Shown: positions 15,797 to 25,124, counted from the first letter of the stretch. The stretch: DNA of 34,781 nt from Xanthomarina sp035306605 (GCA_035306605.1 DATGNR010000086.1), one strand, 5' to 3'. A program made the numbers and translations. Notes: a model not told the origin generated them from the sequence alone.

Positions 15797-17230
15797 ATGA
15801 AAACTCAACGCATAAAACTACTTAGCTTATTATTTTTACTTTCCTTTATTAATGTTGGATGTTTTGAGGATTTAGACGACAATCCTCCATCAACAAAAGA
15901 TTTAAACAACTTTGTATGGAAAGGATTAAACGCTTATTATTTATATAAAGAAGAAGTACCTAATTTAGCAAACAACAGATTTAACGATTCTGAATACGAT
16001 AGTTTTTTAAGTAGTTTTTCTTCTCCTGAAGATTTATTTGAAAGCCTTCTATTCCAACGGCAATCCATTGATAGGTTTAGTTGGATTACCGATAATTATA
16101 TAGAATTACAACAACAGTTAAACGGGAACACTTTTAATAACGGAATGGAATTTGGTCTAGTTAGATTTTCCAATACTAGCACTGAAGTTTTTGGTTACGT
16201 GCGTTATGTGTTACCAAATACAGATGCTGAAAGTAAAGGCTTAAAACGTGGTGATATTTTCCATGCTGTAAATGGCGTTTCGTTAAATATGAATAATTAC
16301 AGACAACTGCTCAGCCCGAATAATTACACTATAAACCTAGCAGTTTATAATGATAATGGCACTCCTGAAACAGATGATGACACCATTGAATCTACCAACC
16401 AAAGTATTAATTTAACAAAATCGCCTTATACAGAAAATCCTGTTTTTATAAAACAAGTATTAGAAGTAGCTAACCAAAATGTTGGTTATTTAATGTACAA
16501 CGGTTTTACACGAGATTTCGACTCACACCTTAACGATACGTTTGGTTATTTTCAATCACAAAACATTCAGAATTTAGTATTGGATTTACGCTATAATTCT
16601 GGAGGTTCTGTAAACACGGCTATTTTATTATCTAGCATGATTACTGGGCAATTTACAGGTCAAGTTTTTTGTACAGAACAGTGGAATAGTGAAATTCAAT
16701 CGCAATTAGCTCCAAATTCATTAATTAACAATTTTACAAATACCAATAATGGAACCCAATTAAACAGCTTGAATCTAAGTAAGGTTTATATTTTAACAAG
16801 TAAGAGCACTGCCTCTGCTAGCGAGTTGGTAATAAATTGTTTAAATCCGTATATAGATGTTATTCAAATTGGAACTACAACCACAGGAAAATATCAAGCC
16901 TCAATAACACTTTTTGATTCAGCTGACTTCAGTGGGCAAAACATCAATCCAATTCACACCTATGCCATGCAGCCATTAGTAATGAAAACTATAAATGCTG
17001 TAGGAAACACAGATTATAATGAAGGACTTAATCCAGATTTTCCCGTTAAAGAAAACTATGGAGACTTAGGTGTTTTAGGAAATCCTGAAGAAACTTTATT
17101 GGCTGCTGCATTACAACACATCATTTACGGTGGAAGAATGTCTATTGAACCTATAAGTAATTTAGAAGTAATTGGAGATAGTAAGGATTTTACTCTAACA
17201 AAAAACAGAATGTATATTGACAAGAAATAA
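15797..17230 (+). CDS. S41 family peptidase lipoprotein (tail-specific protease type)
   Basis: The 477-residue protein starts at the ATG at 15797, where a lipoprotein signal peptide begins; the lipobox INVGC gives a lipidated C22. The longer open frame from 15635 runs back through the sigma promoter and is rejected. A PDZ-like domain (about 110-205) includes the YVLPNTDAESKGLKRGDIFH segment, and the S41 protease domain follows (about 235-440). The catalytic pair fits S340 in STASASE and K365 in TTGK, with the usual 25-residue spacing. It should degrade or process envelope proteins. It is divergent from the sigma operon, which may control it or be triggered by it. Confidence 0.85.
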   Translation: MKTQRIKLLSLLFLLSFINVGCFEDLDDNPPSTKDLNNFVWKGLNAYYLYKEEVPNLANNRFNDSEYDSFLSSFSSPEDLFESLLFQRQSIDRFSWITDNYIELQQQLNGNTFNNGMEFGLVRFSNTSTEVFGYVRYVLPNTDAESKGLKRGDIFHAVNGVSLNMNNYRQLLSPNNYTINLAVYNDNGTPETDDDTIESTNQSINLTKSPYTENPVFIKQVLEVANQNVGYLMYNGFTRDFDSHLNDTFGYFQSQNIQNLVLDLRYNSGGSVNTAILLSSMITGQFTGQVFCTEQWNSEIQSQLAPNSLINNFTNTNNGTQLNSLNLSKVYILTSKSTASASELVINCLNPYIDVIQIGTTTTGKYQASITLFDSADFSGQNINPIHTYAMQPLVMKTINAVGNTDYNEGLNPDFPVKENYGDLGVLGNPEETLLAAALQHIIYGGRMSIEPISNLEVIGDSKDFTLTKNRMYIDKK

Positions 17231-17231
17231 T

Positions 17232-17266
17232 AAGGCTTGTCAGAATTTAAATTCCGACAAGCCTTT
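17232..17266. terminator. Bidirectional terminator between S41 peptidase and B12 uptake operon
   Basis: The inverted repeat AAGGCTTGTC and GACAAGCCTT, extended inside by GAATTT/AAATTC, is followed by TTTTG on the plus strand. It begins right after the peptidase stop codon, between two convergent units. Confidence 0.75.
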
Positions 17267-17302
17267 TGTTAACAATACATCTTAAAACTAACTAATTTAA
17301 TT

Positions 17303-18367
17303 TTAGTTAAAATAAATTTTTGATGCATTCAACCCTACTTCAAAGGTATTTACTATAGATTTAGTGTTTAAATCGTAAATTATCAAATCGCTTAAAGACG
17401 CATAATCCTTCGCATCTGTTACATATAATTTATCATTTTTTACAGCCATACCATAAGGAGTTGTTGCGTCTAAGGTTAATATGGCGCTACTAGGCACTGT
17501 ACTTGCTGAATCACTTAACTCAAAAACTTCATTATTGGATTGATAATAAACCTTTCCATTAGTATACCCCATAGCACTTGGGTGTACCCCATCAGCAAAA
17601 CTCAATGTTTCTATAACTGTGTTTGAAGATAAATCTATTTTAGAAATAGAAGCCAGAGTTTCATCACCTGTCCATGCTGGTTTTCCTTCACATAGCACTA
17701 CAAGTTGTCCTGAGTTATTGATAATCATCTCGTCTGGCATATCGTTAACTACTATTGTATTTACAGTTGAATTCGTAACGTCAATTACGGAAATAATATT
17801 ATTGACACTATAACCACCTTTATGAGATACATACAATTTATTCCCAACAGCAATTATCTGCTCAGGTCCTTCACCAACAGGAATTGTATTAATAACCATG
17901 TTAGTAGATAAATCAACTACTGCAACAAAATCATCGGAAGAATCATAAGGATCACCCCAATTAGTAACATAGCCTATTCCATTAGAAAAAGCTATATATC
18001 TTGGCCGATTCAGGCCATCAGAAATAGAACCTTCTTTGATAAAAGAATAACGATCAACCACAACAACAGTATTTACATTATCTGAAACGATATAACCTTT
18101 GTTATCATTAAAACCCATAGATTGCAAATAAACTCCTAACTCCTCATTATTTACATTAAAATAGATATTGTTTTCTGAAGTGGAATAATCATTCGAAATA
18201 TAAGAAACAGAAGCTGGGCCTCCTTCAGCAGTTACTAAAATACCATTTGCATAATCTCCTAAAGAAACTACTGGTGGAGTTGTGCCATCATCATTATCAT
18301 TACTACAAGAAGTGGTTAAAAAACCAAATACTGCAATTAAAGTTAAAAGCTTAAATACATTTTTCAT
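17303..18367 (-). CDS. BtuG-like surface beta-propeller lipoprotein (B12 capture)
   Basis: The 354-residue lipoprotein has a signal ending TTSC (lipidated C21) followed by an acidic DNDDGT stretch, a mark of surface export in Bacteroidota. The mature part is a YncE-like seven-bladed propeller of the DUF5074 type, with repeated blades such as FVAVVDLSTNMVINTIPVG and GNKLYVSHKG. In Bacteroides, BtuG proteins of this fold bind vitamin B12 very tightly at the surface and hand it to BtuB. The gene lies 6 bases after a TonB-dependent receptor gene with a cobalamin riboswitch, which supports the same role. B12 binding itself is inferred from context. Confidence 0.8.
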   Translation of the reverse strand: MKNVFKLLTLIAVFGFLTTSCSNDNDDGTTPPVVSLGDYANGILVTAEGGPASVSYISNDYSTSENNIYFNVNNEELGVYLQSMGFNDNKGYIVSDNVNTVVVVDRYSFIKEGSISDGLNRPRYIAFSNGIGYVTNWGDPYDSSDDFVAVVDLSTNMVINTIPVGEGPEQIIAVGNKLYVSHKGGYSVNNIISVIDVTNSTVNTIVVNDMPDEMIINNSGQLVVLCEGKPAWTGDETLASISKIDLSSNTVIETLSFADGVHPSAMGYTNGKVYYQSNNEVFELSDSASTVPSSAILTLDATTPYGMAVKNDKLYVTDAKDYASLSDLIIYDLNTKSIVNTFEVGLNASKIYFN

Positions 18368-18373
18368 TTTGTT

Positions 18374-20209
18374 TTAAAAATTAAGGTTTATATAAAAATT
18401 ATAATTAATTCCAGGCATGTACCTGCTTAATACAGCTTGGTAATTGATGTTAAAAATATTTTTAAATTGAAGTCCTACCGTATAATTGCGGCTTTTCCCA
18501 AATGCATATTCTGCTCCAGCATTGGATAGCAAATAAGCATCCAATATATAATTAGGGTTGTTATCTGATAAAGTAAACACCTCACCTACATACACGGTTT
18601 CATAATAGGCTGACATACGTTTATATTGATAATTCAACATAGCCGTTGCCTTATGATTTGGCACATAAATAAGCTGTTTTTCAGTGTCTTTATTTTTTGA
18701 AACCGTATAGGCATAAGTACCTCCCAATGCTATTTTATGAGATTGAATTTGTTGTTCTATATGCAGTTTGGCTTCCAATCCATAACTTAATACATGATCT
18801 GTATTTACAGGCTTCCAAATACTTCCAGATGGAAGCCAACGAATCATGTTTTTAATATCATTATAAAAACCAACTACCGAAAACGATGTTTTATTAAATG
18901 TAAATTCATTACCTAATTCTATTTGATTTGAGGTTTCTGGATTCAACTCCAAATTACCACTTCCAAACCAATACAAATCGTTATACGTTGGAATTCTGAA
19001 GTTTTTAGAGCCGTTCAAATTTATAGCATAATTAGATGTAACATGATACTGAACTCCCAAACTATACAATAAAGGACTTTCGTAATTATTAGTGATTTCT
19101 TTTCTTAAACTAGCCTCATATAAAAGCTTTTTAAATGTTTGTTTAAACAACAAGCTAAACCCTGAAATTGTTCGATTATTTTCTTCAATATTAGAACTCT
19201 CACCTGAAGTATAAGTAACATCTACAACACTTTGTAAATTAGCTTTCTTAAACACTTGATAATCTAACTGATACTTCCCTATATAAGATTTTGCTTCGCC
19301 AAAACTAAAGGTGCTTTTTTCTGAATTATGAAAATATTTATAGTTTTCCGATATATGGGCTAACCTTAATGTAGAAATAAACTTGCCATAAAAACCTTGC
19401 CACTCTAAAAGGTTTCGAGTATTTAAATCTTGATATTTTGTAGGTGTTTCAGATGGTGACAATAATGAAAAATGACGCTCAGAATCAAATAGATAACCAT
19501 GAAACTTAATAACATTTTTCTTATTAATTTTATAACCAAAGTTTGCCGACAAAGTGCTGTTATAAAATTGTCCGTTTAAATTGGTTTTATCGCTATCTAC
19601 ATACTTATAGTCATTAGAAGAACTTGTTCTACTTAGTCCGACATCAACAGAAAATTTTTCTGAAGACACACTTCCATTATATCCAACATCCCAAGTATTA
19701 AAGCTTCCATAGCTAGCGTAAAGATTATTCTCAAAACCAGAATTAAATTTCAAATCATTATTTAAATGTACCGTACCTCCTATAGCCCCACTTCCGTATA
19801 GTACGCTTCCTCCACCACTTCTCACAGTAACATTATCGAAGCTTCTTATATTAATTGTATTAAAATCTGTCTGTCCGTTAAATTGCGAATTAATATTAAT
19901 TCCATTCCAAATAACGGCAGTTTGTTGTGCAGTTGTCCCTCTAAAAGAAGGAGAAGAAACCATACCTAAACCATTTTCCTTAAAATAAATAGAAGCGTTA
20001 TTGTTTAGTAATTGTGTTAAAGATGAAGCGCTCCTTAACAAAACACTATCCGTTAAAACACTAGTTAACTGCGTGTCTGAAAACGTTTCCAAATACCTAT
20101 CGGTTTTTAAAACAATTTCATCAAGCTGCTGAATACTATACTCTGGTGTCTGCGACCACGCCACAACCAAAAAATTAAATACTAAAAAAGTGCTAATAAG
20201 CTGTTTCAT
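18374..20209 (-). CDS. btuB: TonB-dependent B12 receptor, BtuB-like
   Basis: The 611-residue outer-membrane receptor has a signal peptide (cut near WSQ, residue 20), a plug domain (about 30-150) with FRGTTAQQTAVIWNGININ and the GSGAIGGTVHL end motif, and a 22-strand barrel ending in phenylalanine (NFYINLNF). It imports a cobalamin with energy from TonB. The short length, without a carboxypeptidase-like N-terminal domain, fits BtuB rather than SusC. A cobalamin riboswitch lies in its leader, which is strong evidence for the substrate class. The BtuG-like gene follows 6 bases downstream. Confidence 0.88.
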   Translation of the reverse strand: MKQLISTFLVFNFLVVAWSQTPEYSIQQLDEIVLKTDRYLETFSDTQLTSVLTDSVLLRSASSLTQLLNNNASIYFKENGLGMVSSPSFRGTTAQQTAVIWNGININSQFNGQTDFNTINIRSFDNVTVRSGGGSVLYGSGAIGGTVHLNNDLKFNSGFENNLYASYGSFNTWDVGYNGSVSSEKFSVDVGLSRTSSSNDYKYVDSDKTNLNGQFYNSTLSANFGYKINKKNVIKFHGYLFDSERHFSLLSPSETPTKYQDLNTRNLLEWQGFYGKFISTLRLAHISENYKYFHNSEKSTFSFGEAKSYIGKYQLDYQVFKKANLQSVVDVTYTSGESSNIEENNRTISGFSLLFKQTFKKLLYEASLRKEITNNYESPLLYSLGVQYHVTSNYAINLNGSKNFRIPTYNDLYWFGSGNLELNPETSNQIELGNEFTFNKTSFSVVGFYNDIKNMIRWLPSGSIWKPVNTDHVLSYGLEAKLHIEQQIQSHKIALGGTYAYTVSKNKDTEKQLIYVPNHKATAMLNYQYKRMSAYYETVYVGEVFTLSDNNPNYILDAYLLSNAGAEYAFGKSRNYTVGLQFKNIFNINYQAVLSRYMPGINYNFYINLNF

Positions 20210-20215
20210 ACTCTT

Positions 20216-20238
20216 AAAGTTTTTTTCCCGAAAACTTT
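20216..20238 (-). promoter_or_regulatory. Possible expression-platform hairpin of the cobalamin riboswitch
   Basis: Perfect 8-bp arms (AAAGTTTT and AAAACTTT) enclose a 7-base loop, ending 7 bases before the btuB ATG and 20 bases after the aptamer. It has no T-run, so a block on translation initiation is more likely than termination. The role is inferred from position. Confidence 0.35.
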
Positions 20239-20258
20239 TAAATTAAGTTATTGAAAAT

Positions 20259-20432
20259 GGCAGGTCTCCTGACTTGCGTCTTCATGTAGGTCTTCCCAGA
20301 AATAAATCCAGTGACATTGAAGTTTTACATGAAGCTTTTTAGCTTACAGTTGCGGGAACAGTTCTGGAATTAATTATTACAATTGCACCAGATTCCCATT
20401 TAATCGACTAATAAGTCGAACCAAATTTCACT
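20259..20432 (-). promoter_or_regulatory. Cobalamin riboswitch aptamer upstream of btuB
   Basis: Read on the minus strand, the conserved blocks appear in order: GGTTC, then AATGGGAATCTGGTGCAATT, then TTCCAGAACTGTTCCCGC followed by AACTGTAAGC (B12 box), then AAGTCAGGAGACCTGCC at the 3' side. These are the core elements of the cobalamin aptamer. It should shut down btuB and the BtuG-like gene when cobalamin is plentiful. No second copy is seen in front of the divergent btuFCD-like genes. Confidence 0.95.
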
Positions 20433-20433
20433 G

Positions 20434-20441
20434 CAAAAATA
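20434..20441 (-). promoter_or_regulatory. -7 promoter box of the riboswitch-btuB transcript
   Basis: TATTTTTG on the minus strand matches TAnnTTTG and lies directly before the aptamer, so transcription would start at or just inside the first aptamer stem. No TTTG is found 19-20 bases upstream. Confidence 0.5.
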
Positions 20442-20566
20442 GTTTAATTAAAATGAATATCTACTTGAACCTTAAAAATTATTTTTAATACGGGAGTACG
20501 ATGGAAGGTATAAATCCGCTCAATTAAAAAATGAAAGATTATGATTCCAACTACTATATATATTAC

Positions 20567-20574
20567 TAAATTTG
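20567..20574 (+). promoter_or_regulatory. -7 promoter box of the btuFCD-like operon
   Basis: TAAATTTG is an exact TAnnTTTG match on the plus strand, 78 bases before the ATG of the binding protein. The -33 element is weak. The remaining sequence from 20443 to 20651 shows no second riboswitch. Confidence 0.4.
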
Positions 20575-20651
20575 AACCGTGGTACATGCTTTAAAATTTA
20601 GTTAAGTATGAACCTAAGAATAAATAGACAGCTATAAATGTTGCAGAAATT

Positions 20652-21794
20652 ATGATTTTTAGATATATATTAATAAGTATTTTTGTTCTGTTTTTTAATT
20701 GTAAAAACAATAAGACGGAAACAGCAATAAAACAAGTTTCAACTACTGTTAATTTGGTTTATGCTAAAGGATTTGAAATAACACATCACGACAACTATAG
20801 TACATTAACTATAAATAATCCTTGGCCAAAAGCCGAAAAAACCTACCGTTATGCTTTAGTACATAAAAGTATGGCTCCTAAAATTTCTTTAAACAGTTCA
20901 GAGTTTGACGGTATAATTACAATTCCTATAAAGGAAATAGTGGTAACTTCCACCACACATATTCCTGCCTTGGAACTTTTAGAAGTAGAAAACACACTCG
21001 TTGGGTTCCCTGGTACTGATTATATTTCTTCTGAAAATACAAGAACAAGAATTGATAATGGAAACGTTAGAGAATTAGGCAAAAATGAAGGCATCAACAC
21101 AGAAGTCTTACTTGAATTACAACCAGATGTAGTAATTGGTTTTGGAATTGACGGAAACAACAAAACCTTTGAAACTATCAGAAAATCTGGAATTCCAGTT
21201 ATTTATAACGGCGAATGGATTGAATACTCTCCTTTAGCAAAAGCTGAATGGATTAAGTTTTTTGGAGCCTTATATAATAAAACCAAGGAAGCCGATTCCA
21301 TTTTTAATTCAATAGAAAAAAGCTATTTAGAAGCAAAGTCTATTGCTATAGAGGCTAAAAACAAGCCCACTGTTTTAAGTGGTGCCATGCATAAAGATAT
21401 TTGGCATTTACCTACGGGAACAAGCACTGAAGCTCAAATTTTAAAAGATGCCAATGTAGATTATTTATGGAGTGATACTACAGGTTCCGGAAGTATGTCA
21501 TTAAACTTTGAAGTTGTTTTAGATAAAGCTCAAAATGCTCAGTTTTGGATAAATCCATCTTATTACGCTTCTTATGAAGCTTTGGAAAAAGCTAATTCGC
21601 ATTACACAAAATTTGATGCCTTTAAATCCAAAAACATGTTCACTTTTGCTAATACCAAGGGATTAACTGGAGGTGTTTTGTATTACGAAATGGGTCTAGC
21701 CAGGCCTGATTTAGTGTTAAAGGACATCATTAAAATTTGTCATCCAGAACTATTAGAAAACTATACGCCATATTTTTTTAAACCCTTAGAATAG
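20652..21794 (+). CDS. ABC transporter binding lipoprotein, BtuF-like
   Basis: The 380-residue protein has a lipoprotein-like signal (hydrophobic 5-15, then FFNC with C17). The mature part has the two-lobed, long-helix layout of BtuF/FecB-type binding proteins, including VVTSTTHIPALELLEVENTLVGFPG, LLELQPDVVIGFG in the first lobe and AQFWINPSYYASYEAL in the second. It should bind B12 or a related corrinoid in the periplasm and deliver it to the permease that follows. The next gene starts at the first base after its stop codon. The placement opposite a riboswitch-controlled BtuB supports B12 over iron-siderophore, but the fold alone would fit both. Confidence 0.8.
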   Translation: MIFRYILISIFVLFFNCKNNKTETAIKQVSTTVNLVYAKGFEITHHDNYSTLTINNPWPKAEKTYRYALVHKSMAPKISLNSSEFDGIITIPIKEIVVTSTTHIPALELLEVENTLVGFPGTDYISSENTRTRIDNGNVRELGKNEGINTEVLLELQPDVVIGFGIDGNNKTFETIRKSGIPVIYNGEWIEYSPLAKAEWIKFFGALYNKTKEADSIFNSIEKSYLEAKSIAIEAKNKPTVLSGAMHKDIWHLPTGTSTEAQILKDANVDYLWSDTTGSGSMSLNFEVVLDKAQNAQFWINPSYYASYEALEKANSHYTKFDAFKSKNMFTFANTKGLTGGVLYYEMGLARPDLVLKDIIKICHPELLENYTPYFFKPLE

Positions 21795-22823
21795 TTGCCA
21801 AAAACAAACACATATACTATTTCCTTTCTTGCATTAATTATTTTACTGATTATATGCTTTTTTATGAATATTAGTTTGGGTTCTGTTTCAATTCCAAATA
21901 AGGCTATTTTTAAAAGCTTCTTTGGTACTTTAAATCATGAACCTTGGCAATATATTATTCAAAATTATAGATTACCAAAAGCCATGACTGCTATTTTAGT
22001 AGGTTCTGGTTTAGGTATTTCAGGTTTATTAATGCAAACACTTTTTAGAAACCCTTTGGCCGGACCGTTTGTTTTAGGTATTAGCTCTGGAGCTAGTCTA
22101 GGTGTTGCTTTAGTTATTTTAGGGGCAGGTGTTTTTGGAGGAGCTTTTGCTTCCTTCTTAATTTCTAAATGGAGTATTGTAATTGCAGCTAGCTTAGGAA
22201 GTTTTTTAGTACTACTTGCCGTATTAGTAATTGCTTCTAGAGTAAAGGACACAATGGCAATTCTTATAATTGGACTCATGTTTGGAAGTATTACAGCTGC
22301 GGTTGTAAGCGTACTTTCCTATTTTAGTTCTGCAGAACAATTACAACAATACATATTTTGGGGTTTTGGAAGTTTAGGTAATTTAACTTGGAATGAACTT
22401 GCTATCTTTTTTGCTATTTATTGCTTTGGAATCTTATTAAGTATAATTTCCATAAAAGGACTAAACACATTATTATTGGGTGAGAATTATGCAAAAAGCC
22501 TTGGTTTAAATATTAAACAAAGTCGTTTTATCATCATTATTGCAACAAGCTTGTTAGCTGGAACTATTACAGCATTTGCTGGACCAATTGCTTTTATAGG
22601 CTTAGCTATTCCACATATAACAAGGCAGGTTTTTAACACTTCAAACCATAAAGTATTATTGCCAGCAGTGTTTTTGTTTGGAGCCATAATCATGTTAATT
22701 TGCGACAGTATTGCACAAGTACCAGCAAGTGACTATACGTTACCAATTAACGCCATTACTTCTTTAATTGGCGCTCCTGTAGTTATTTGGTTATTGGTTA
22801 GAAAACGTAAAATGATATTTTAA
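21795..22823 (+). CDS. FecCD-family permease, BtuC-like
   Basis: The 342-residue permease has about ten membrane helices and the family motifs: RLPKAMTAILVGSGLGISGLLMQ, NPLAGPFVLGISSGASLG, and AGPIAFIGLAIPHITR near 257-272, which contacts the ATPase. It forms the inner-membrane channel of the importer. The start is TTG immediately after the TAG stop of the binding protein gene; the next ATG (codon 25) would cut into the first helix, so TTG is preferred and coupling is likely. Substrate by context is cobalamin. Confidence 0.87.
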   Translation: MPKTNTYTISFLALIILLIICFFMNISLGSVSIPNKAIFKSFFGTLNHEPWQYIIQNYRLPKAMTAILVGSGLGISGLLMQTLFRNPLAGPFVLGISSGASLGVALVILGAGVFGGAFASFLISKWSIVIAASLGSFLVLLAVLVIASRVKDTMAILIIGLMFGSITAAVVSVLSYFSSAEQLQQYIFWGFGSLGNLTWNELAIFFAIYCFGILLSIISIKGLNTLLLGENYAKSLGLNIKQSRFIIIIATSLLAGTITAFAGPIAFIGLAIPHITRQVFNTSNHKVLLPAVFLFGAIIMLICDSIAQVPASDYTLPINAITSLIGAPVVIWLLVRKRKMIF

Positions 22824-22824
22824 T

Positions 22825-23634
22825 TTGAATAAAAAAATCGTGACGAACCAAACCCAACATATCATTTTAAAAACAGAGAATCTGAGTATAGGATATAAAT
22901 CTAAAAAAGATAAGTCGGCCATAGCTACAAACATCAATATTGAGCTTCACAGAGGAGAGTTAATAGGTTTAGTTGGAGCTAATGGTATAGGGAAATCTAC
23001 ACTGTTACGAACTTTAACAAACGTTCAAAACAGTTTAAGTGGAAGTGTTTTAATTAATAATAAATTACTTTCTAATTACACTTCTGAAGAATTAGCAAGA
23101 ACAATGAGTTTGGTTTTAACTGAATCCATTGTATCTAAAAACTTATCCATCTACGAATTAGTAGCCTTAGGAAGGCACCCTTATACCAACTGGGTTGGAA
23201 GCCTAACTTCTGATGACATCAACATAGTTAACCAAGCCATAAGCCTAACCAACATTGAATCCTTAAAGCATAAAAAATGTTATGAATTAAGTGACGGACA
23301 ACTACAGAAGGCTCTAATTGCTCGTGCCTTAGCTCAAGACACTGACTTGATTATCCTTGACGAACCAACTACACATTTAGACATGTACCATAAAGCGTAC
23401 ATTTTAAAACTACTAAAAAACTTAGTAAAAGATACAGGAAAAACCATCCTGTTTTCTTCGCATGAAATTGATTTAGCTATTCAACTTTGCGATAAAATGA
23501 TTGTTATGACCAACCATGAAATTGTAGCTGATCAACCATGCAACCTTATTTCAAAAGGGATTTTTAACACACTTTTCCCTGAAGATTTAATTGTTTTCGA
23601 TAAGCAAACTGGAAGTTTCAAAATCAATAAATAA
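22825..23634 (+). CDS. ABC transporter ATPase, BtuD-like
   Basis: The 269-residue ATPase powers the importer. It shows Walker A GANGIGKST (51-59), signature LSDGQ (155-159, with Asp in place of the first Gly), Walker B LIILDE (175-180, catalytic E180), D-loop HLD and the H-loop SSHE. The start is TTG two bases after the stop of the permease gene. It is the last gene of the three-gene importer operon. An AT-rich hairpin without a T-run lies at 23647-23665, so the terminator is unclear. The family also serves iron-siderophore import; context favours B12. Confidence 0.87.
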   Translation: MNKKIVTNQTQHIILKTENLSIGYKSKKDKSAIATNINIELHRGELIGLVGANGIGKSTLLRTLTNVQNSLSGSVLINNKLLSNYTSEELARTMSLVLTESIVSKNLSIYELVALGRHPYTNWVGSLTSDDINIVNQAISLTNIESLKHKKCYELSDGQLQKALIARALAQDTDLIILDEPTTHLDMYHKAYILKLLKNLVKDTGKTILFSSHEIDLAIQLCDKMIVMTNHEIVADQPCNLISKGIFNTLFPEDLIVFDKQTGSFKINK

Positions 23635-23893
23635 TTATTATTCTTTAGAAATAACTTTTATTTCTTAGCTCACTTCTATGGGACTAATTCACCTTTTTTT
23701 TTAAAAAATAACATCTACTCTTATTGTTTTTGTAGGAATTTTAAGTATGTTTAAACTCTCATATTAAAACAATTACATAAAATCCTTATTAATACTCCAA
23801 TAAACGTTAACCTTTACCTCCAAATAAACATATAGTTTGTAACAAAACTGGATGGAGTTAACAAATCTATACAATAACTAAACTTTATAATCT

Positions 23894-25114
23894 ATGTCAA
23901 AAATTTTACTCTTAACCTTTTTATGCTTTTATTCAATTTCAACCTTTTCTCAATCAGAAACTAATGACTTAATTTATAGAAGAAGTTCATTATACACCTT
24001 AATGGTATCTGATAAAAACGAAGAACATTCAGAAATTATTCAAAATTCATTCATTCACTATCCGTTACCAGAAAAATTTAACTCCCACATAGTAGAAGGT
24101 AGAATTATTCCAAAAACAATCGACAATAGTTTATCAAGAAAAGAAATTAATACCGCACAACATGAAGCTATAACAGACTTCCTAAACACCAACGACATTG
24201 CAAAGTTAATGGTAGCGAAATGGTTTAACAGAAGTGAAAAAGGTGGTTTTAACATGGACCTTATCTCAAAAAGAGGTTATTATAATGCCTCCGATTTAGA
24301 TGTTAAAATTGCAAATCAAACAGAGCGAGGTCTTGCATTAATTGCTGATGCAGGAGAAGAGCTTATTAACAATACTTTCGTGGTAATTAATAATTTTAAA
24401 TACACGAACAAAGAAGAAGTTGCAAAAAAAACCAATAGTATCCTCTCTGCAATTTCTAGCGCAGCCTCCGAAGCAGGGAATTCCGATGTAAGCCTAATAG
24501 CAAATACAACGGCACAAGGTGTTGATGTTTTGGGGAAAGGATATATTATTAAAACCGATTCTTATTTGTATAAACTTGTATGGAATGAAGAAGTAGCAGC
24601 TATTTTTTACAATGATTTATGGACTGAAGACAACGAACTAGATCCAGAACGTGTTAAAGCATTTGACGAATCAGATATTTTTTCATTAGAATTTGTTGGG
24701 ATGGAAAGCGCTTGGGCGGATTTGCAAAGCACCAAATTCACAAAACAAACCGATGAAGAATTGATTGCTACCGCCACTGTAAAAGCCTCTGATGCGGTAA
24801 TAGCAAAACTTCAAAGAAGCTACGAAGTATTTAGAACAAAAACCCCTTTATTGAGTGGCGACCCTATAGCTGCCAAAATTGGTCTTAAAGAAGGTCTTGA
24901 AAAAGGTGATAAATATGCCGTTTTAGAACAAGTTATTAACAAAGAAGGGAAAACAGAGTACAAACAAATAGGAGTTATTCGAGTAGAAAAAGATCATATA
25001 TGGGATAACCGCTATATGGCCACAGAAGAAAACGAATCAGAAATTGAGTACACTACCTTTAAAGGAGCGAAAAATAAATATTACCCAGGAATGCTAATTA
25101 AACAAATCAATTAA
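23894..25114 (+). CDS. Secreted protein of unknown function, first gene of a four-gene operon
   Basis: I do not recognise this 406-residue protein as a named family. It has a signal peptide (1-19, cut after TFSQ). Residues about 85-235 are alpha/beta. The C-terminal part (about 320-405) reads like a small beta-barrel: IGLKEGLEKGDKYAVLEQ, KQIGVIRVEKD and YYPGMLIKQI, reminiscent of the C-terminal domain of FlgT-like envelope proteins. It contains no cysteine in the mature part and no catalytic motif. The next gene starts 10 bases downstream and the four genes end in one terminator. A structural role in the envelope is inference. Confidence 0.75.
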   Translation: MSKILLLTFLCFYSISTFSQSETNDLIYRRSSLYTLMVSDKNEEHSEIIQNSFIHYPLPEKFNSHIVEGRIIPKTIDNSLSRKEINTAQHEAITDFLNTNDIAKLMVAKWFNRSEKGGFNMDLISKRGYYNASDLDVKIANQTERGLALIADAGEELINNTFVVINNFKYTNKEEVAKKTNSILSAISSAASEAGNSDVSLIANTTAQGVDVLGKGYIIKTDSYLYKLVWNEEVAAIFYNDLWTEDNELDPERVKAFDESDIFSLEFVGMESAWADLQSTKFTKQTDEELIATATVKASDAVIAKLQRSYEVFRTKTPLLSGDPIAAKIGLKEGLEKGDKYAVLEQVINKEGKTEYKQIGVIRVEKDHIWDNRYMATEENESEIEYTTFKGAKNKYYPGMLIKQIN

Positions 25115-25124
25115 ATTAAAAATC

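Noticed and set aside
20490..20520. Possible second cobalamin riboswitch (GGAAGGTATAAATCCGCTC) before the btuF-like gene
   Set aside because: It has a vague resemblance to the GGTG.AA.TCC block, but the B12 box (GC.ACTGT) and the 3' GTCAGGA.ACCTGCC block are missing on the plus strand.
23647..23665. AT-rich hairpin (AGAAATAA / TTATTTCT) after the BtuD-like gene as terminator
   Set aside because: There is no GC in the stem core and no T-run after it; too weak to call.
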